DNA of 64,000 bases from Trichormus_B sp936914905 (GTDB lineage Bacteria > Cyanobacteriota > Cyanobacteriia > Cyanobacteriales > Nostocaceae): NCBI RefSeq assembly GCF_039871975.1, contig NZ_JBDPLL010000001.1, one strand, 5' to 3'. Positions 37,576 to 47,316 of the stretch are shown here, piece after piece (positions within the stretch are counted from its first letter, which is position 1; each line of letters begins with the position of its first letter). A program made the translations under genes and the position numbers. The notes under the pieces were generated by a model. That model was not told where the DNA came from and did not search any database. It saw only the letters and a program-made list of their open reading frames with translations.

Positions 37576-39195
37576 AACATAATAGAAATGGGGCAGTTCG
37601 GAAAAAGTGACTTGTTATGGGATGAAAAGCGTGTGATTGAGGCAGAAGTTCATTTATCACTACATAACTTCCTGCGATCGCAGGCGGGTTTTCCTTCCTG
37701 GCCCCATCACTTAACGATGGCACGGTTGGTAGCACGCGCTTTGCGCTTGGGACGTAGTGCCTTAATTCAAGTAGGTGCTGTTTGTGGCTATCAAGGGCGA
37801 TATCGCACAAGTTTTATCGCATCCTCCTTGATGTGGCATGGCCCTGTAATTATTGTGGCCTCGGAAGTTGTGCAGCAGCGGTTAGTAAAAATAGAAATTC
37901 CCCGTCTGCAGCAATGGTTACAAGCTAACAAACCCATCAGAACAGGTGAAGTTTGGCCTGGTACTGATTTCCAAGGGTTGTTGTTGACATCTCCAGAAGC
38001 TTGGCTAAAAGGTCAGTTGGCTGATAATGATAGTTTTCCACCAAATATTCCCACAATTATTGATGGAGTTGATGATTTGGAAGATTGGGTGCGTCATCAG
38101 CTAACACAAGAGATTCAATCCCATGATTGGGATCAACTGATGCTTGCTTGTCCCTACGAAGCTGATGTAATTCGTGAAGCTAGGGTACAACTGACACATG
38201 AATTATTCCAACATCCTGAAAATCCATACCACTGTTATCTACTATCCCAACCAGAAACAGAAATCTTACAAAATTTGTTTTTAGCTTTAGACTCAGATAG
38301 CTTCCCAGATGTTTGGAAACACTTAAGGCAACAATTCCAAAGCGTGGTTGAAAATCCTTCTTCTTCTGCCTCTCCTCCCCTTTTCTGGGCTACTGTTGCC
38401 CGTCGTCAAGGCTTATTTTCCTTACATTACGCCCCACTGGAATTAGCTAAAGCACTCACACCAATTTGGCAGCGGCAACCTGTAGTATTAATTGGCAGCG
38501 CCTTAGAACCAGAAACGGAAGCTCCTCTATTCCGTCAACGTTTGGGGTTTGAGGATGTAACTTGCTTAAAGTTTTCTACTGATAGTCAAGGGGAAGCAAT
38601 TCAACTTTATGCACCCTATAAATTACCTCTACCGAATACACCAGAATTTCAAGGAGCATTTATTCACCAAGTCCGCACCTTGGTTTGTTTAAGTGCAACA
38701 GCGCCAGGAATGACTGTGGTGTTAGTGGGAGATGTACCTCTCAAATCCAGAGTAGCCGCAATTTTGGCTTCAGAGTTTGGTTCGCGGGTGCAGGTGGAAA
38801 AAACTTGTTTGGATGAAAATGGTATTTTGGTGACTGGTTGGGAATATTGGCGATCACATCAAACTGTTTTAGCCGCTCCCCGATTGTTAATTATTGCAAC
38901 TTTACCTTTGCCATCTTTAGAAAATCCTTTGGTCGCTGGTAGAGTAGCTCATTACAAGCGATCGCACCAAGATTGGTTCAGGTTATACTTATTACCTACT
39001 GCATTGAATGAATTGCAAAGAGCGATCGCACCAGTCCGCGAAAATCAAGGTATCGTGGCTTTACTAGATAGTCGCGTCGTAAATCGCAGCTACGGCGTTC
39101 AAATTCTCACTGCCCTTAGCCCTCTAGCACGCTTGACCTATCTTGATCCCAGCTTGTTTTGTCCACCCAATGAAGAAAATTCAAATAGGGAATAG
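37564..39195 (+). CDS. DinG-related helicase C-terminal-type protein lacking ATPase motifs
   Basis: A 543-residue protein of a cyanobacterial family annotated as DinG-like ATP-dependent helicase. The C-terminal signature ALLDSRVVNRSYGVQILTAL then SPLARLTYLDPSLF corresponds to helicase motif VI. At the expected Walker A position the sequence is GAVCGYQGRYRTSF, with no GK(S/T). The Walker B/DEAH position reads IIDGVDDLEDW. So ATPase activity is doubtful from sequence. The start at 37564 sits inside the heptamer repeats; ATG 37588 is an alternative. Intact and isolated. Confidence 0.7.
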   Translation: MTNDNIIEMGQFGKSDLLWDEKRVIEAEVHLSLHNFLRSQAGFPSWPHHLTMARLVARALRLGRSALIQVGAVCGYQGRYRTSFIASSLMWHGPVIIVASEVVQQRLVKIEIPRLQQWLQANKPIRTGEVWPGTDFQGLLLTSPEAWLKGQLADNDSFPPNIPTIIDGVDDLEDWVRHQLTQEIQSHDWDQLMLACPYEADVIREARVQLTHELFQHPENPYHCYLLSQPETEILQNLFLALDSDSFPDVWKHLRQQFQSVVENPSSSASPPLFWATVARRQGLFSLHYAPLELAKALTPIWQRQPVVLIGSALEPETEAPLFRQRLGFEDVTCLKFSTDSQGEAIQLYAPYKLPLPNTPEFQGAFIHQVRTLVCLSATAPGMTVVLVGDVPLKSRVAAILASEFGSRVQVEKTCLDENGILVTGWEYWRSHQTVLAAPRLLIIATLPLPSLENPLVAGRVAHYKRSHQDWFRLYLLPTALNELQRAIAPVRENQGIVALLDSRVVNRSYGVQILTALSPLARLTYLDPSLFCPPNEENSNRE

Positions 39196-39368
39196 GTAAT
39201 TCCTAATTCGTAATAGTCCCTCTAGTTCCGCTAGGGATAGGTAATGATTAATTAACTCCTCTCTTCCCCATCTGCTCTACCCCCTGGACTTCTTCATCCT
39301 CTCCATAATATCCGTGATTCCTGCGAACTTATATTTAAGAACCTAAACCGAAATTTTAATTACTGATT

Positions 39369-39584
39369 ATGGGTGAAGCAAAACGTCGTAAAAGCACACT
39401 GGGAAAACAATACGGTAAAGATACTCCTATCTTACCTTGGGTTCCTATCACAAAGTCTCAAGCTGAACTCTTTGTGAGTTTAACAACTCGCGGAGCTTGG
39501 ATCGGTATTGGCCTGATGGTTACCGTGTGGGTGACAATTCGTTTTATCGGTCCAGCTTTTAGTTGGTGGCAAGTAGTTGGTTGA
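39369..39584 (+). CDS. DUF2839 small membrane protein
   Basis: A 71-residue protein starting MGEAKRRKSTLGKQYGKD, a hallmark of DUF2839, with one C-terminal membrane span (AWIGIGLMVTVWVTIRFIGP). The family is restricted to cyanobacteria and relatives and has no known function. The frame is intact, and it follows the helicase gene in the same direction after 173 nt. Confidence 0.85.
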   Translation: MGEAKRRKSTLGKQYGKDTPILPWVPITKSQAELFVSLTTRGAWIGIGLMVTVWVTIRFIGPAFSWWQVVG

Positions 39585-40301
39585 ACAAAGGTCTAGTACA
39601 GGGGTGTATGGAGCTAATAATTTTTCCTCATCTCCCCATTTCCCTATCTTCCCAGCCTGTACTATTGAATATCTCAAAACAAAACAATTGCCTAAATGGC
39701 TACAAAGCTATCCTCAGTTTAGATATCTTCAAGATGAAGTATCTAGGTTTGGTGTTTTATTGAATTCTATTTTCAGTATTAAGCTCTAGGTGGCCTATTT
39801 ACAATCCAACTTAAACACTGACTTAGATCACAAATAGGATGAAATATACCTTTATCGCTTTCAATCTACTTTTACGATCAAGAATAAATTCAGTAGAATA
39901 GACTTAGCAGGAAAAAGACAAAAAGTTACGCTAGAGTAAATAAATAGTGCAAATTGGCTTAAATACTGCCTATAAAACTGTAATATGGAACATTTTCCTA
40001 GTTGACTAGCATCAAATTTAAGTTACGCTGAAAGCTGACTGCTCTAAGCAAGTAGGCAAATCAAGCTAAACATCTAAAGACAATGTTAACTTTAGTCGTT
40101 TTATCTGAGATTTATATCTTGCCAATTGAATAGTTTGATACAACAAGTACAATTGTTATCCACTACCCTAAGCAAGGTAGCCAATCACAGACTAAACCTT
40201 ACCCTAGAAATTGTAATGAATAGTTTACAATACCAAAGGATAGAAAAATCTAAAGAAAACATAAAAGAGACTCAAATGACTGTGGTGTCTGGAGGAAAAA
40301 A
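39585..40301. other. Gene-free stretch before the DUF1815 gene
   Basis: Some 700 bases with only short, overlapping spurious frames and TCCCCATTTCCC-type repeats near 39630. The last 180 nt, with a frame starting TTG at 40126, overlap the DUF1815 start and are better read as its leader. The strong ribosome site GGAGG lies near 40290. Confidence 0.45.
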
Positions 40302-40646
40302 GTGTTTCTGAGACTGGCACATCAACATAGACAATTTGTCCAAGACTTAGTAATGAACCTACAAGCCTTGGCAATAGTATTAGAGCGTAAAGGGTACCCA
40401 GCTTCTTGCTATACCTGTGGCGACCAAATGAATAGTGCTTCATTTATGGTTAGCTTAGGAGACAACCATCTAATTCGCTTTTTGGTATCAGATTACGGAA
40501 TTACCTGGACTGAAATGCGAGATGAGCGCGAATTAATGAAATTAGAAGGTGCAGAAGCAATCCACCAATTACAAGAACTTGCTAATCTTGTCAAGCAATC
40601 TATACAAAGTTCTACAGGTCATAAAACCCTTATTAAAAAGTGTTAA
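40302..40646 (+). CDS. DUF1815 protein
   Basis: A 114-residue cytosolic protein. The GTG start at 40302 (MFLRLAHQHRQFVQDLVMNL) is supported by TGGAGG about 8 nt upstream. The family pattern includes LAIVLERKGYPASCYTCG and NSASFMVSLGDNHLIRFLVS followed by DYGITWTEMRDERELMKLEG. DUF1815 is cyanobacterial with no established role; two cysteines (CYTC) could bind metal or form a redox pair. It is intact and followed 54 nt later by a 26-bp perfect hairpin. Confidence 0.88.
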   Translation: MFLRLAHQHRQFVQDLVMNLQALAIVLERKGYPASCYTCGDQMNSASFMVSLGDNHLIRFLVSDYGITWTEMRDERELMKLEGAEAIHQLQELANLVKQSIQSSTGHKTLIKKC

Positions 40647-40700
40647 ATTGCCCAAGAGCGATTTGTGTAAGTGTTGTGTTGCGCGATGGTAAATATGGCT

Positions 40701-40756
40701 TTACCGGTAATGGTGAATAGGTAATAGATTTATTACCTATTCACCATTACCGGTAA
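40701..40756. repeat. 26-bp perfect inverted repeat (hairpin)
   Basis: The arm at 40701-40726 (TTACCGGTAATGGTGAATAG then GTAATA) is the exact complement of 40731-40756 around loop GATT. The arms are built from GGTAAT-like units resembling the heptamer repeats elsewhere. It lies between the DUF1815 gene and the thioesterase gene on the same strand. There is no T tract, so it may act as an mRNA processing or stability element. Confidence 0.9.
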
Positions 40757-40848
40757 TAGACCGTATTTATACTATTTCATCAAGTGTTTTTCAGCGTCTG
40801 TTAAGATCTGATGAGCAAGAATTAACACCTGTACTCAGAAGATATAAT

Positions 40849-41337
40849 ATGACTCAAGGAAAAGTAGACCAACCAAAACTACCACTAACTAGCGCCATTG
40901 ATAAAGTGACAACGGCTGAATTTGACAATTGGTTTGAATATCCTATGAGAGTGCAACCTCATCATACAGATTATGCAGGAATAGCTTGGCACGGTACTTA
41001 TTTAACTTGGTTGGAAGAAGCTCGGGTAGAATATTTGCGCTCTATAGGCATTGAATTTGCTGATTTAGTAGCTTTAGGTTGTGACTTACCAGTTGTAGAA
41101 TTATCAGTACGTTATCATCGGTCACTTAAATTAGGAATGATAGCGCTGATTAAAACCCGAATGCTGGAAGTAACTGGTGTCCATATTAACTGGGATTATA
41201 AAATTGTTTCCACTGATCAGGAAGAATTATATGTTACTGCTCAGGTAACACTAGTCGCATTAGACAGGGAAAGAGGTAAAATTATGCGTCAATTACCTCC
41301 TGCGGTTAAAGATGCACTGGCTAAAACTTCTAGGTAA
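40849..41337 (+). CDS. 4HBT-family acyl-CoA thioesterase
   Basis: A 162-residue hot-dog-fold protein of the YbgC/4-hydroxybenzoyl-CoA thioesterase type. The active-site segment is HHTDYAGIAWHGTYLTWLEE followed by ARVEYLRSIGIEF, in which the Asp of HTDYAG is the expected catalytic residue. Then come the conserved strands VVELSVRYHRSLKLGMIALI. It should hydrolyse an acyl- or aryl-CoA; the exact substrate cannot be read from sequence. The N-terminal 30 residues are extra compared with YbgC. Intact. Confidence 0.85.
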   Translation: MTQGKVDQPKLPLTSAIDKVTTAEFDNWFEYPMRVQPHHTDYAGIAWHGTYLTWLEEARVEYLRSIGIEFADLVALGCDLPVVELSVRYHRSLKLGMIALIKTRMLEVTGVHINWDYKIVSTDQEELYVTAQVTLVALDRERGKIMRQLPPAVKDALAKTSR

Positions 41338-41382
41338 TCCATTGAAAATGAATCGTTAAAAACTTATTTTCGTGAAGCAGGA

Positions 41383-41580
41383 TTAATTACGCATAGGTGT
41401 TTGCGAAAAGTTTTGAGTAATCTCAGAGATTTTATGCAAAATATCCTGAGGTGTAATCCCAAAACCAAAGTATAATAAAACCACTATCGCTGCAAAAATA
41501 ATAGCAGTTCTGACAGTGGTTTTTACTAATTTCCAAAGTATGACAAATATTATCCAAGCGACTATTAAAGTAATTATCAT
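41383..41580 (-). CDS. Small membrane protein
   Basis: A 65-residue frame with a long hydrophobic region (IITLIVAWIIFVILWKLV and TAIIFAAIVVLLYFGFG) and a polar tail ending SQTPMRN, suggesting two membrane helices. It is convergent with the thioesterase gene. No family is recognised; it looks like small conserved cyanobacterial membrane proteins. Confidence 0.5.
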   Translation of the reverse strand: MIITLIVAWIIFVILWKLVKTTVRTAIIFAAIVVLLYFGFGITPQDILHKISEITQNFSQTPMRN

Positions 41581-41724
41581 AGTACCAAAAGCTTGAAAAT
41601 TATCATTATTAAATAGCCTACCAATTATAGTTGTAAATGACCATATGATTCCTTTTATTAAAAAAATTTAAATAAAATTATAAAAATCCTTTTACTTAGA
41701 CTTAATAATCAATTTTTAATTGGG

Positions 41725-42110
41725 ATTTTGATGAGGCTCATTTTGCATCAAATTTAACTCTTTTAGTAGGTACTCCTGGTGCTGGTAAAACACCAATCTT
41801 GCGTGCAATTCTGGGTTTAAAACGTATTGCAAATAGAAAAAGTATAAATTGTTTGGAATGGAAAATAGAATTTTCTACTGTAAATGGTAATGAATTTATT
41901 TAGGAAGGCAGTTGTGAGACTCTTGAAACAGAGAAACTAATTTTTGAGTAAAAAGAAAAACCGTAATCACTTTATGAGAAATTGACTTCACAAAATATTG
42001 TCCCAATTGAACGAACTCAAGAGAAAACAATGTTTAACAATCGAGAAATACCTAAATTCTCCTCAAATCGACTAATGAGACATATATTGAAAGAAGACGG
42101 TAAAATATAA
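41725..42110 (+). pseudogene. AAA ATPase fragment
   Basis: The frame reads NWDFDEAHFASNLTLLVGTP then GAGKTPILRAILGLKRI, an N-terminal Walker A of the SMC/RecF/OLD-like ATP-binding type, though with Pro after GKT. It continues LEWKIEFSTVNGNEFI, then TAG, and further stops. It breaks off just before an IS66-type element, so only the first quarter of the gene remains here. Confidence 0.55.
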
Positions 42111-42191
42111 GAAGATTATAAAGCTCGAAAAAATAGAAGATAGTGCTTATACAACAAAAAAGGGTGTCCCCTAAATACATCGGGGAAGAAA

Positions 42192-43617
42192 TTATTCAGG
42201 CATCCATGAGTAACCAAAAGGATTAAGAGCATATTTTTTGTAACAAATAGTCGCCAAACAGGGAAGATTCCTAACCTGGGAAATGTGGTCACGAATATAT
42301 TCAAAAAGCTAATTCCCAACTTACGAGTAGTAGCAACAAGACACATAAAGTATCCCAAGCCTGAGTCCCTTCGAGAGTCTGAGTGGTATAACTAATATTG
42401 CGTCCCTGCACCATATTTCTAGGAGCTAACTCAGCCAGGTTATTGTGCAAAGGCAATTCAGAATGCTCTAAAACATAAGGCAACTCAGAAATTTTGAGCA
42501 GAGTTAATCGTTTTCGCTCATCTAATTGTTGATAACCACTATCAGTGTCGAACAACTTCCAAAACTTATACCGGAGTTTATCTGCCGTTTGCTGACTGGG
42601 AGAATCTTGATAAGCGAGTAAGTCTCGGTAGTAATTTCAGAAATCATCCAGGAATTGATCTAAAACCTGTTGGTGACAAGGAATAAACGGACTTAACTTC
42701 TTATAACGTCTTCCTTAATGTACCCAAAACAAAGCGATATTATCAGTCAGTAACTTGAATTGAGGAGCATCATCACAGACCAGAGTTTGCACCACTGGCT
42801 AATCAGTTTGTTGATGAGAGAAAGCAATAGCTACTGCTTCCATAATCCGAGTCTGTTGTTGTAAACCCAGTTTAGGCAGATGTGTATCCAGTAGGGTATG
42901 AAACTCTGCCTCACTCAACACAGTTTCTTGAGGTAATACTTGGAGAGTAGTTTTCCATTTAGTTGGTAGTTGAAAATGCTCCAGCAAGTCAATGTCCTCT
43001 AGGAACTCTAACAACTTGCCTTGGGTTATGTTCCCCCCATAGTACAAGCTGATAATCAGGGTTTTTATTCCTAGACCAAATTCTCCCTCATAACCGCAAG
43101 GACGTTCTGCCAAATAAGTCTTTCCTTCTAATGGTGAGTAGTATTTCTCTTTCCGGTATAGTACGTTATCGGTTGCCAGGATTATGTCTTGGATGATTAC
43201 TTCTTCATACCCTTTGAACTGCGCGTCTGCTGGCAGTAATTCTTGGGGATATTCTACTATTTCTTCTCTGTCGATTTTAATCGAAGCCTTCTTACTGCCT
43301 TTGTTGTCTTTTTTTGGCGTTTGTCGCTCTTTCTCCGATGAGTGATTGCTTGTAAAGCCTTGTTTATTCTTGGCTTTTATCTCTGGCTGACCCTTTTCTC
43401 CCTTCAATCGCTTGTTTTCATCTCTTAACCCTTGATTTTCTGCCGGTAATTCTTTGACTTCTAATTGTCACTACTATATTTAGTATTGTCACTACTCTAT
43501 TACATTTAGTAATGTCTCTACTTTCTGACCCATAGATTTTTCTGCTATTCCTTTTTTCTCAATGCTTTGCAGCAACTCTGTTTGTGATAAGTCTTTTACT
43601 AAAACTTTTTGTGTCAT
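42192..43617 (-). mobile_element. IS66-type element with internally deleted transposase
   Basis: ATG 43617 opens MTQKVLVKDLSQTELLQSIE; then come clustered stops, a leucine-zipper-like ENQGLRDENKRLKGEKGQ, and a 202-codon frame with FKGYEEVIIQDIILATDN followed by VLYRKEKYYSPLEGKTYLAE. GIKTLIISLYYGGNITQGKL follows. The sequence then jumps to a region normally beyond the catalytic centre (LLDTHLPKLGLQQQTRIMEA), so about 100 residues are missing. After TAG come LVCDDAPQFKLLTDNIALFW, LPYVLEHSELPLHNNLAELA and the end at TAA 42192. Stops, frameshifts and the deletion make it inactive. Confidence 0.75.
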
Positions 43618-43684
43618 ATGTCATACTTTATAACGCCCTGTGTCCTACCCTCAACTTTTTATTTCTTTTCTTGCCCCTACTTAA

Positions 43685-43975
43685 TTGAGCCGATATTTAT
43701 TTACAGACGTAGATAGGTTGACGATTTCCGAGAAAAGGGCAGAAGCATTGGAGAAAATAGAGTTAAACTTAAAAAATAAACCATGTAAAACTTTACATAG
43801 AAATTATGAATTAAAAATAATTTTTCTAAAAGTTCGTATTGAAACTCGGCTTTTAGGACATGAAAATTTCCTCCCTAGAAATATACAACTCAATGAAATA
43901 TTGAGTAAATACATTATTAAATATTTCAATGTAAGACTTAGTGATCCTGAAGGTTTAGCCAATAAATTTGAATAA
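43685..43975 (+). CDS. Hypothetical protein beside the IS66-type element
   Basis: A 96-codon frame, SRYLFTDVDRLTISEKRAEA then LEKIELNLKNKPCKTLHRN and on to FNVRLSDPEGLANKFE. The same frame continues past TAA as DKGNRKKISVYQTKALFHKG followed by HLREI, so the gene was once longer. The start codon used is TTG. It may be the far part of a gene disrupted by the element, but it is not clearly the AAA gene at 41725. No family is recognised. Confidence 0.35.
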   Translation: MSRYLFTDVDRLTISEKRAEALEKIELNLKNKPCKTLHRNYELKIIFLKVRIETRLLGHENFLPRNIQLNEILSKYIIKYFNVRLSDPEGLANKFE

Positions 43976-44264
43976 GACAAAGGTAATAGAAAGAAAATTT
44001 CTGTATATCAAACTAAGGCTTTATTTCACAAAGGACATCTGAGAGAAATTTAAAAAAATAATTTATCCTATGGGAAATCTAGACAAAAAAAGTACACAAA
44101 AGATTTTACCTTGACCAATTATTAGCCAGAATCCAAGCAAATGTATACCAATTGCATAGTTTTCAAGAATCTATAGAGTTATGTGCAAAAATCAATTTCC
44201 AATAAAATAAATAAAGTATAATCCTACACGCACCGAATATTATGAGTATAGGACTATCTTGATT
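43976..44264. other. Degraded tail region before dxr
   Basis: Short coding-like fragments in the plus frame (KGNRKKISVYQTKALFHKG, NNLSYGKSRQKKYTKDFT) separated by stops continue the frame of 43685-43975. Nothing else is recognisable here. Confidence 0.35.
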
Positions 44265-45461
44265 TTAACCTAGGGAAATTATCTGTGGCTGAATTACTAA
44301 TGTTTCTGTAGCCGCGAAAACCTCTTGTCTAGCCCACTGATCTGCTACCAAAATATCATTTAAAGAAGGGTTACGTGTGTTACCATGTTGATGGTGATCG
44401 CACACCAATTCAATACACCGAGCAATATCTAAATAGCTAATTTTCTCTTCTAAAAATAGCGCTACAGCTTGCTCATTGGCAGCATTTAAAACTGCAGGCA
44501 TAGAACCACCGGCCCTACCCGCAGCATAAGCCAATTGCATACAAGGATATTTTTGATGATCCGGTTCATGGAAAGTTAAATCACCAGATTTTACCAAATT
44601 TAATCTTTCCCAATTAGTATAAATTCGCTCGGGCCAAGATAAAGCATAAAGCAAAGGTAAACGCATATCTGGCCAACCAATTTGAGCTAAAACAGAAGTG
44701 TCTTGTAACTCAATCAAAGAATGAATAATACTTTGAGGGTGAATGACAATTTCAATATCATCATAATCGACCCCAAAGAGATAATGAGCTTCAATAACTT
44801 CCAAACCCTTATTCATCAAGGTTGCCGAATCTACAGTGATTTTTCGTCCCATTAACCAATTAGGATGTTTCAGAGCATCAGCAACTTTTACTTCAGGCAA
44901 CTTTTCCACAGGCCAATCACGGAAAGCACCACCAGAAGCAGTAAGTAATATCTTCCTTAAACCACCTTTAGGAACACCTTGGAGACATTGAAAAATAGCC
45001 GAATGTTCCGAATCTGCTGGTAATAGTTTCACACCATGTTTTTCCACCAGAGGTAAAACTACAGGAGCGCCAGCAATGAGAGTTTCTTTATTTGCTAAAG
45101 CAATATCCTTACCTGCTTCAATGGCAGCGATAGTGGGAAGTAAACCCGCACAACCAACAATAGCAGTAACAACCGTTTCAACATCACCATAACGAGCCAC
45201 TTCTATCACACCCTCTTCACCAGCCAGTAAAACAGGTTGGGGGTTGAGATCCTTAATTGCTTCACGAAGTTCTTTTAACTTATCAGCAGCAGAAATAGCC
45301 ACAATTTGGGGACGAAACTGGCGAATTTGCGCCGCGAACAACTCCACATTCCGCCCAGCAGCCAGTCCAACTATGCGAAACTTATCTGGATACTCAGAAA
45401 CGATGTCTAAAGTCTGAGTACCAATAGAGCCGGTAGAACCAAGAAGAGTAATAGCTTTCAC
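44265..45461 (-). CDS. dxr: 1-deoxy-D-xylulose 5-phosphate reductoisomerase
   Basis: A 398-residue enzyme of the MEP isoprenoid pathway, converting DXP to MEP with NADPH and a divalent metal. NADPH motif is GSTGSIGTQTLDIV at the N-terminus. Metal and substrate residues lie in LLPADSEHSAIFQCLQG, and further conserved segments are LTASGGAFRDWP, HPNWLMGRKITVDSATLMNK and GLEVIEAHYLFG. Length is standard. The essential function explains its survival among relics. It is followed (minus strand) by no gene within the IS-bearing segment; upstream are the glycosyltransferases. Confidence 0.97.
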   Translation of the reverse strand: MKAITLLGSTGSIGTQTLDIVSEYPDKFRIVGLAAGRNVELFAAQIRQFRPQIVAISAADKLKELREAIKDLNPQPVLLAGEEGVIEVARYGDVETVVTAIVGCAGLLPTIAAIEAGKDIALANKETLIAGAPVVLPLVEKHGVKLLPADSEHSAIFQCLQGVPKGGLRKILLTASGGAFRDWPVEKLPEVKVADALKHPNWLMGRKITVDSATLMNKGLEVIEAHYLFGVDYDDIEIVIHPQSIIHSLIELQDTSVLAQIGWPDMRLPLLYALSWPERIYTNWERLNLVKSGDLTFHEPDHQKYPCMQLAYAAGRAGGSMPAVLNAANEQAVALFLEEKISYLDIARCIELVCDHHQHGNTRNPSLNDILVADQWARQEVFAATETLVIQPQIISLG

Positions 45462-45595
45462 AATGATTTAATAATTTACGCTTACTCTTAACTATAAATT
45501 GTCGAGGACTCACTCTGAACGTCAGTTGCTAGTTAAGTGAAAGTGAATAGGTGACAGGAGGTAAGAAATTTTGAATTCTGAATTTTGAATTCAAA

Positions 45596-47089
45596 CTAAT
45601 TTCCTGACGTTTTAAGCACATAATTGATTTCACGCTCTTTAATTTTGCTACAAGAACCCGGACGTTTATAAACACAAGTTCCTAGCCTACATTGTTGCAA
45701 AGAATAATTTTGATATGTAGATGGTAGAGGAGAATTACCAACAACATAATTAAAACCTGAATTGGCAATTGCAAAGTCTGTTTTTGTATCAACTTGATAT
45801 ATAGGTACATCGCGGTGAAAATAAGTATAACCTCCTGATAAGGCCCAATTAATACCCCAAAGTCCAAGACCGCATACATTTTCTTCTGTACTTAAACTTT
45901 GCAAGGCTAGGAGATTATTAGCAGTAGCATAGAGATGTGTCATTTCCCAATTTGTGCCAAAAGTAGAAAAGCTTAAAGGAGCATAAATATTAAATCTACT
46001 CAAGAGAGCAACAGAAGTTGAACTCCAAAGATAAAGAGAGAGTAATATTGCTATTATCTTAATGTGCAGTGAAGACCATCTGCAAGAAAATTTTAAAATT
46101 AACTCACATGTGCCTATTCCTGCTAATATCAATAACATTGGTAATGCTGGATAAATAAAACGATATTCCTTATGAGCCAACAAACTATGAGACAAGATAA
46201 TAATTAAGGCTAACCATCCCAAAATAGGAATACGACGAAAACCTATAATAGCAAGAATAATAATAGGTATGCATAGCCATGACCAACTTCTGAATAAAAA
46301 AATAAAATATTCATACCAAGGAGAAACACCATATAGTTGACTTCTACCTTCAACAAGATTTACCCAAATATTCAACCAGAAAGATTGAAAAGGATAAGAC
46401 CAAGTGAAAGCATCCACAGTACCAAACAATAATATGGGAGCTATAATACCTGCAATCATTGGCAACCATTTTTGCTGCCAACCTCGTTTACAAATGTAAA
46501 CTACTGCAAAGATTATAGCTGGTATCAGATGAATTCTTAATGCTAAAGATATTCCTAACAAACATCCTGATGAAAATAGGCGACTTCTAGTGGTAAATAA
46601 ATTTTTTTGAACTCCTAAGTAAATTCCAGGTAATAGGAAATGAGTAGCTACAACTTCGGTAAAAGCTTTGGGTGAGAAATAGATAAACTCAAACCATATA
46701 GTACAAATAGCGGTACAAATAAAAGCTGTAATTGTTCCTCCTATTTTTTTTCCCCAAACATAAGTAACTAATATATTACTTAGGGAAAGTAGAGACAAAA
46801 AGATATTAACTCCTATTAAATATCCAGTGGAACCTTCTCCCATCGATGCCGTAATATGCATAACAACTGCTAAAATTCCTGGTAATACCCAAGAACGAAT
46901 ACCATCTCTAAATTCCCATGTGACGATACCATTACCAAAAACCAGTCTATGTGCAGGTTCTAGGGATTGAAAAATTTCATCTGCCCAAAATATGTTGGGA
47001 AACTTTAAAGCCATGCCAACACGCAGTGTTAATGCTAGAATAATCAGGATACCTAATAATAGGGGTTCTGGTTTCAACAGGCGGTTCAT
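45596..47089 (-). CDS. GT-C membrane mannosyltransferase (Alg9/GT22-like)
   Basis: A 497-residue integral membrane protein with about ten hydrophobic helices. The first loop carries FWADEIFQSLEPAHRLVFG then TWEFRDGIRSWVLPG, and HSLLAHKEYRFIYPALPMLL is present, the hallmark HKExRF segment of GT22/Alg9-like enzymes. These use polyprenyl-phosphate sugars; the Asp-Glu of ADE is the usual GT-C catalytic pair. In this cluster it likely adds a sugar to an envelope lipid or polymer. The acceptor is unknown. Intact. Confidence 0.8.
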   Translation of the reverse strand: MNRLLKPEPLLLGILIILALTLRVGMALKFPNIFWADEIFQSLEPAHRLVFGNGIVTWEFRDGIRSWVLPGILAVVMHITASMGEGSTGYLIGVNIFLSLLSLSNILVTYVWGKKIGGTITAFICTAICTIWFEFIYFSPKAFTEVVATHFLLPGIYLGVQKNLFTTRSRLFSSGCLLGISLALRIHLIPAIIFAVVYICKRGWQQKWLPMIAGIIAPILLFGTVDAFTWSYPFQSFWLNIWVNLVEGRSQLYGVSPWYEYFIFLFRSWSWLCIPIIILAIIGFRRIPILGWLALIIILSHSLLAHKEYRFIYPALPMLLILAGIGTCELILKFSCRWSSLHIKIIAILLSLYLWSSTSVALLSRFNIYAPLSFSTFGTNWEMTHLYATANNLLALQSLSTEENVCGLGLWGINWALSGGYTYFHRDVPIYQVDTKTDFAIANSGFNYVVGNSPLPSTYQNYSLQQCRLGTCVYKRPGSCSKIKEREINYVLKTSGN

Positions 47090-47316
47090 CTATTGTTATG
47101 AAGAGAGAATATCCTATATATAATAAGATATTCTGATAAGTTTTAACGTCAGCATTTAGCTATCAGCCATTAACAGTAATATTTTTCAAACTAACGCGAA
47201 AAATGCCTATTTGATGATTAACTAATTTCTCAAAGATTCTGACTCCTGAATTCTGACGGGAATTTTAAAATTCCAATAATTAGATTTAGGTGTTTATATA
47301 CTGCATTCCTAAACTT

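Noticed and set aside
39563..39789. Two overlapping 66- and 70-codon plus-strand frames after the DUF2839 gene
   Set aside because: They overlap each other and contain intergenic TCCCCATTTCCC repeats; no ribosome site or family signal.
40126..40311. 61-codon frame with TTG start before the DUF1815 gene
   Set aside because: It overlaps the well-supported GTG start of DUF1815 and has no recognisable features; treated as leader sequence.
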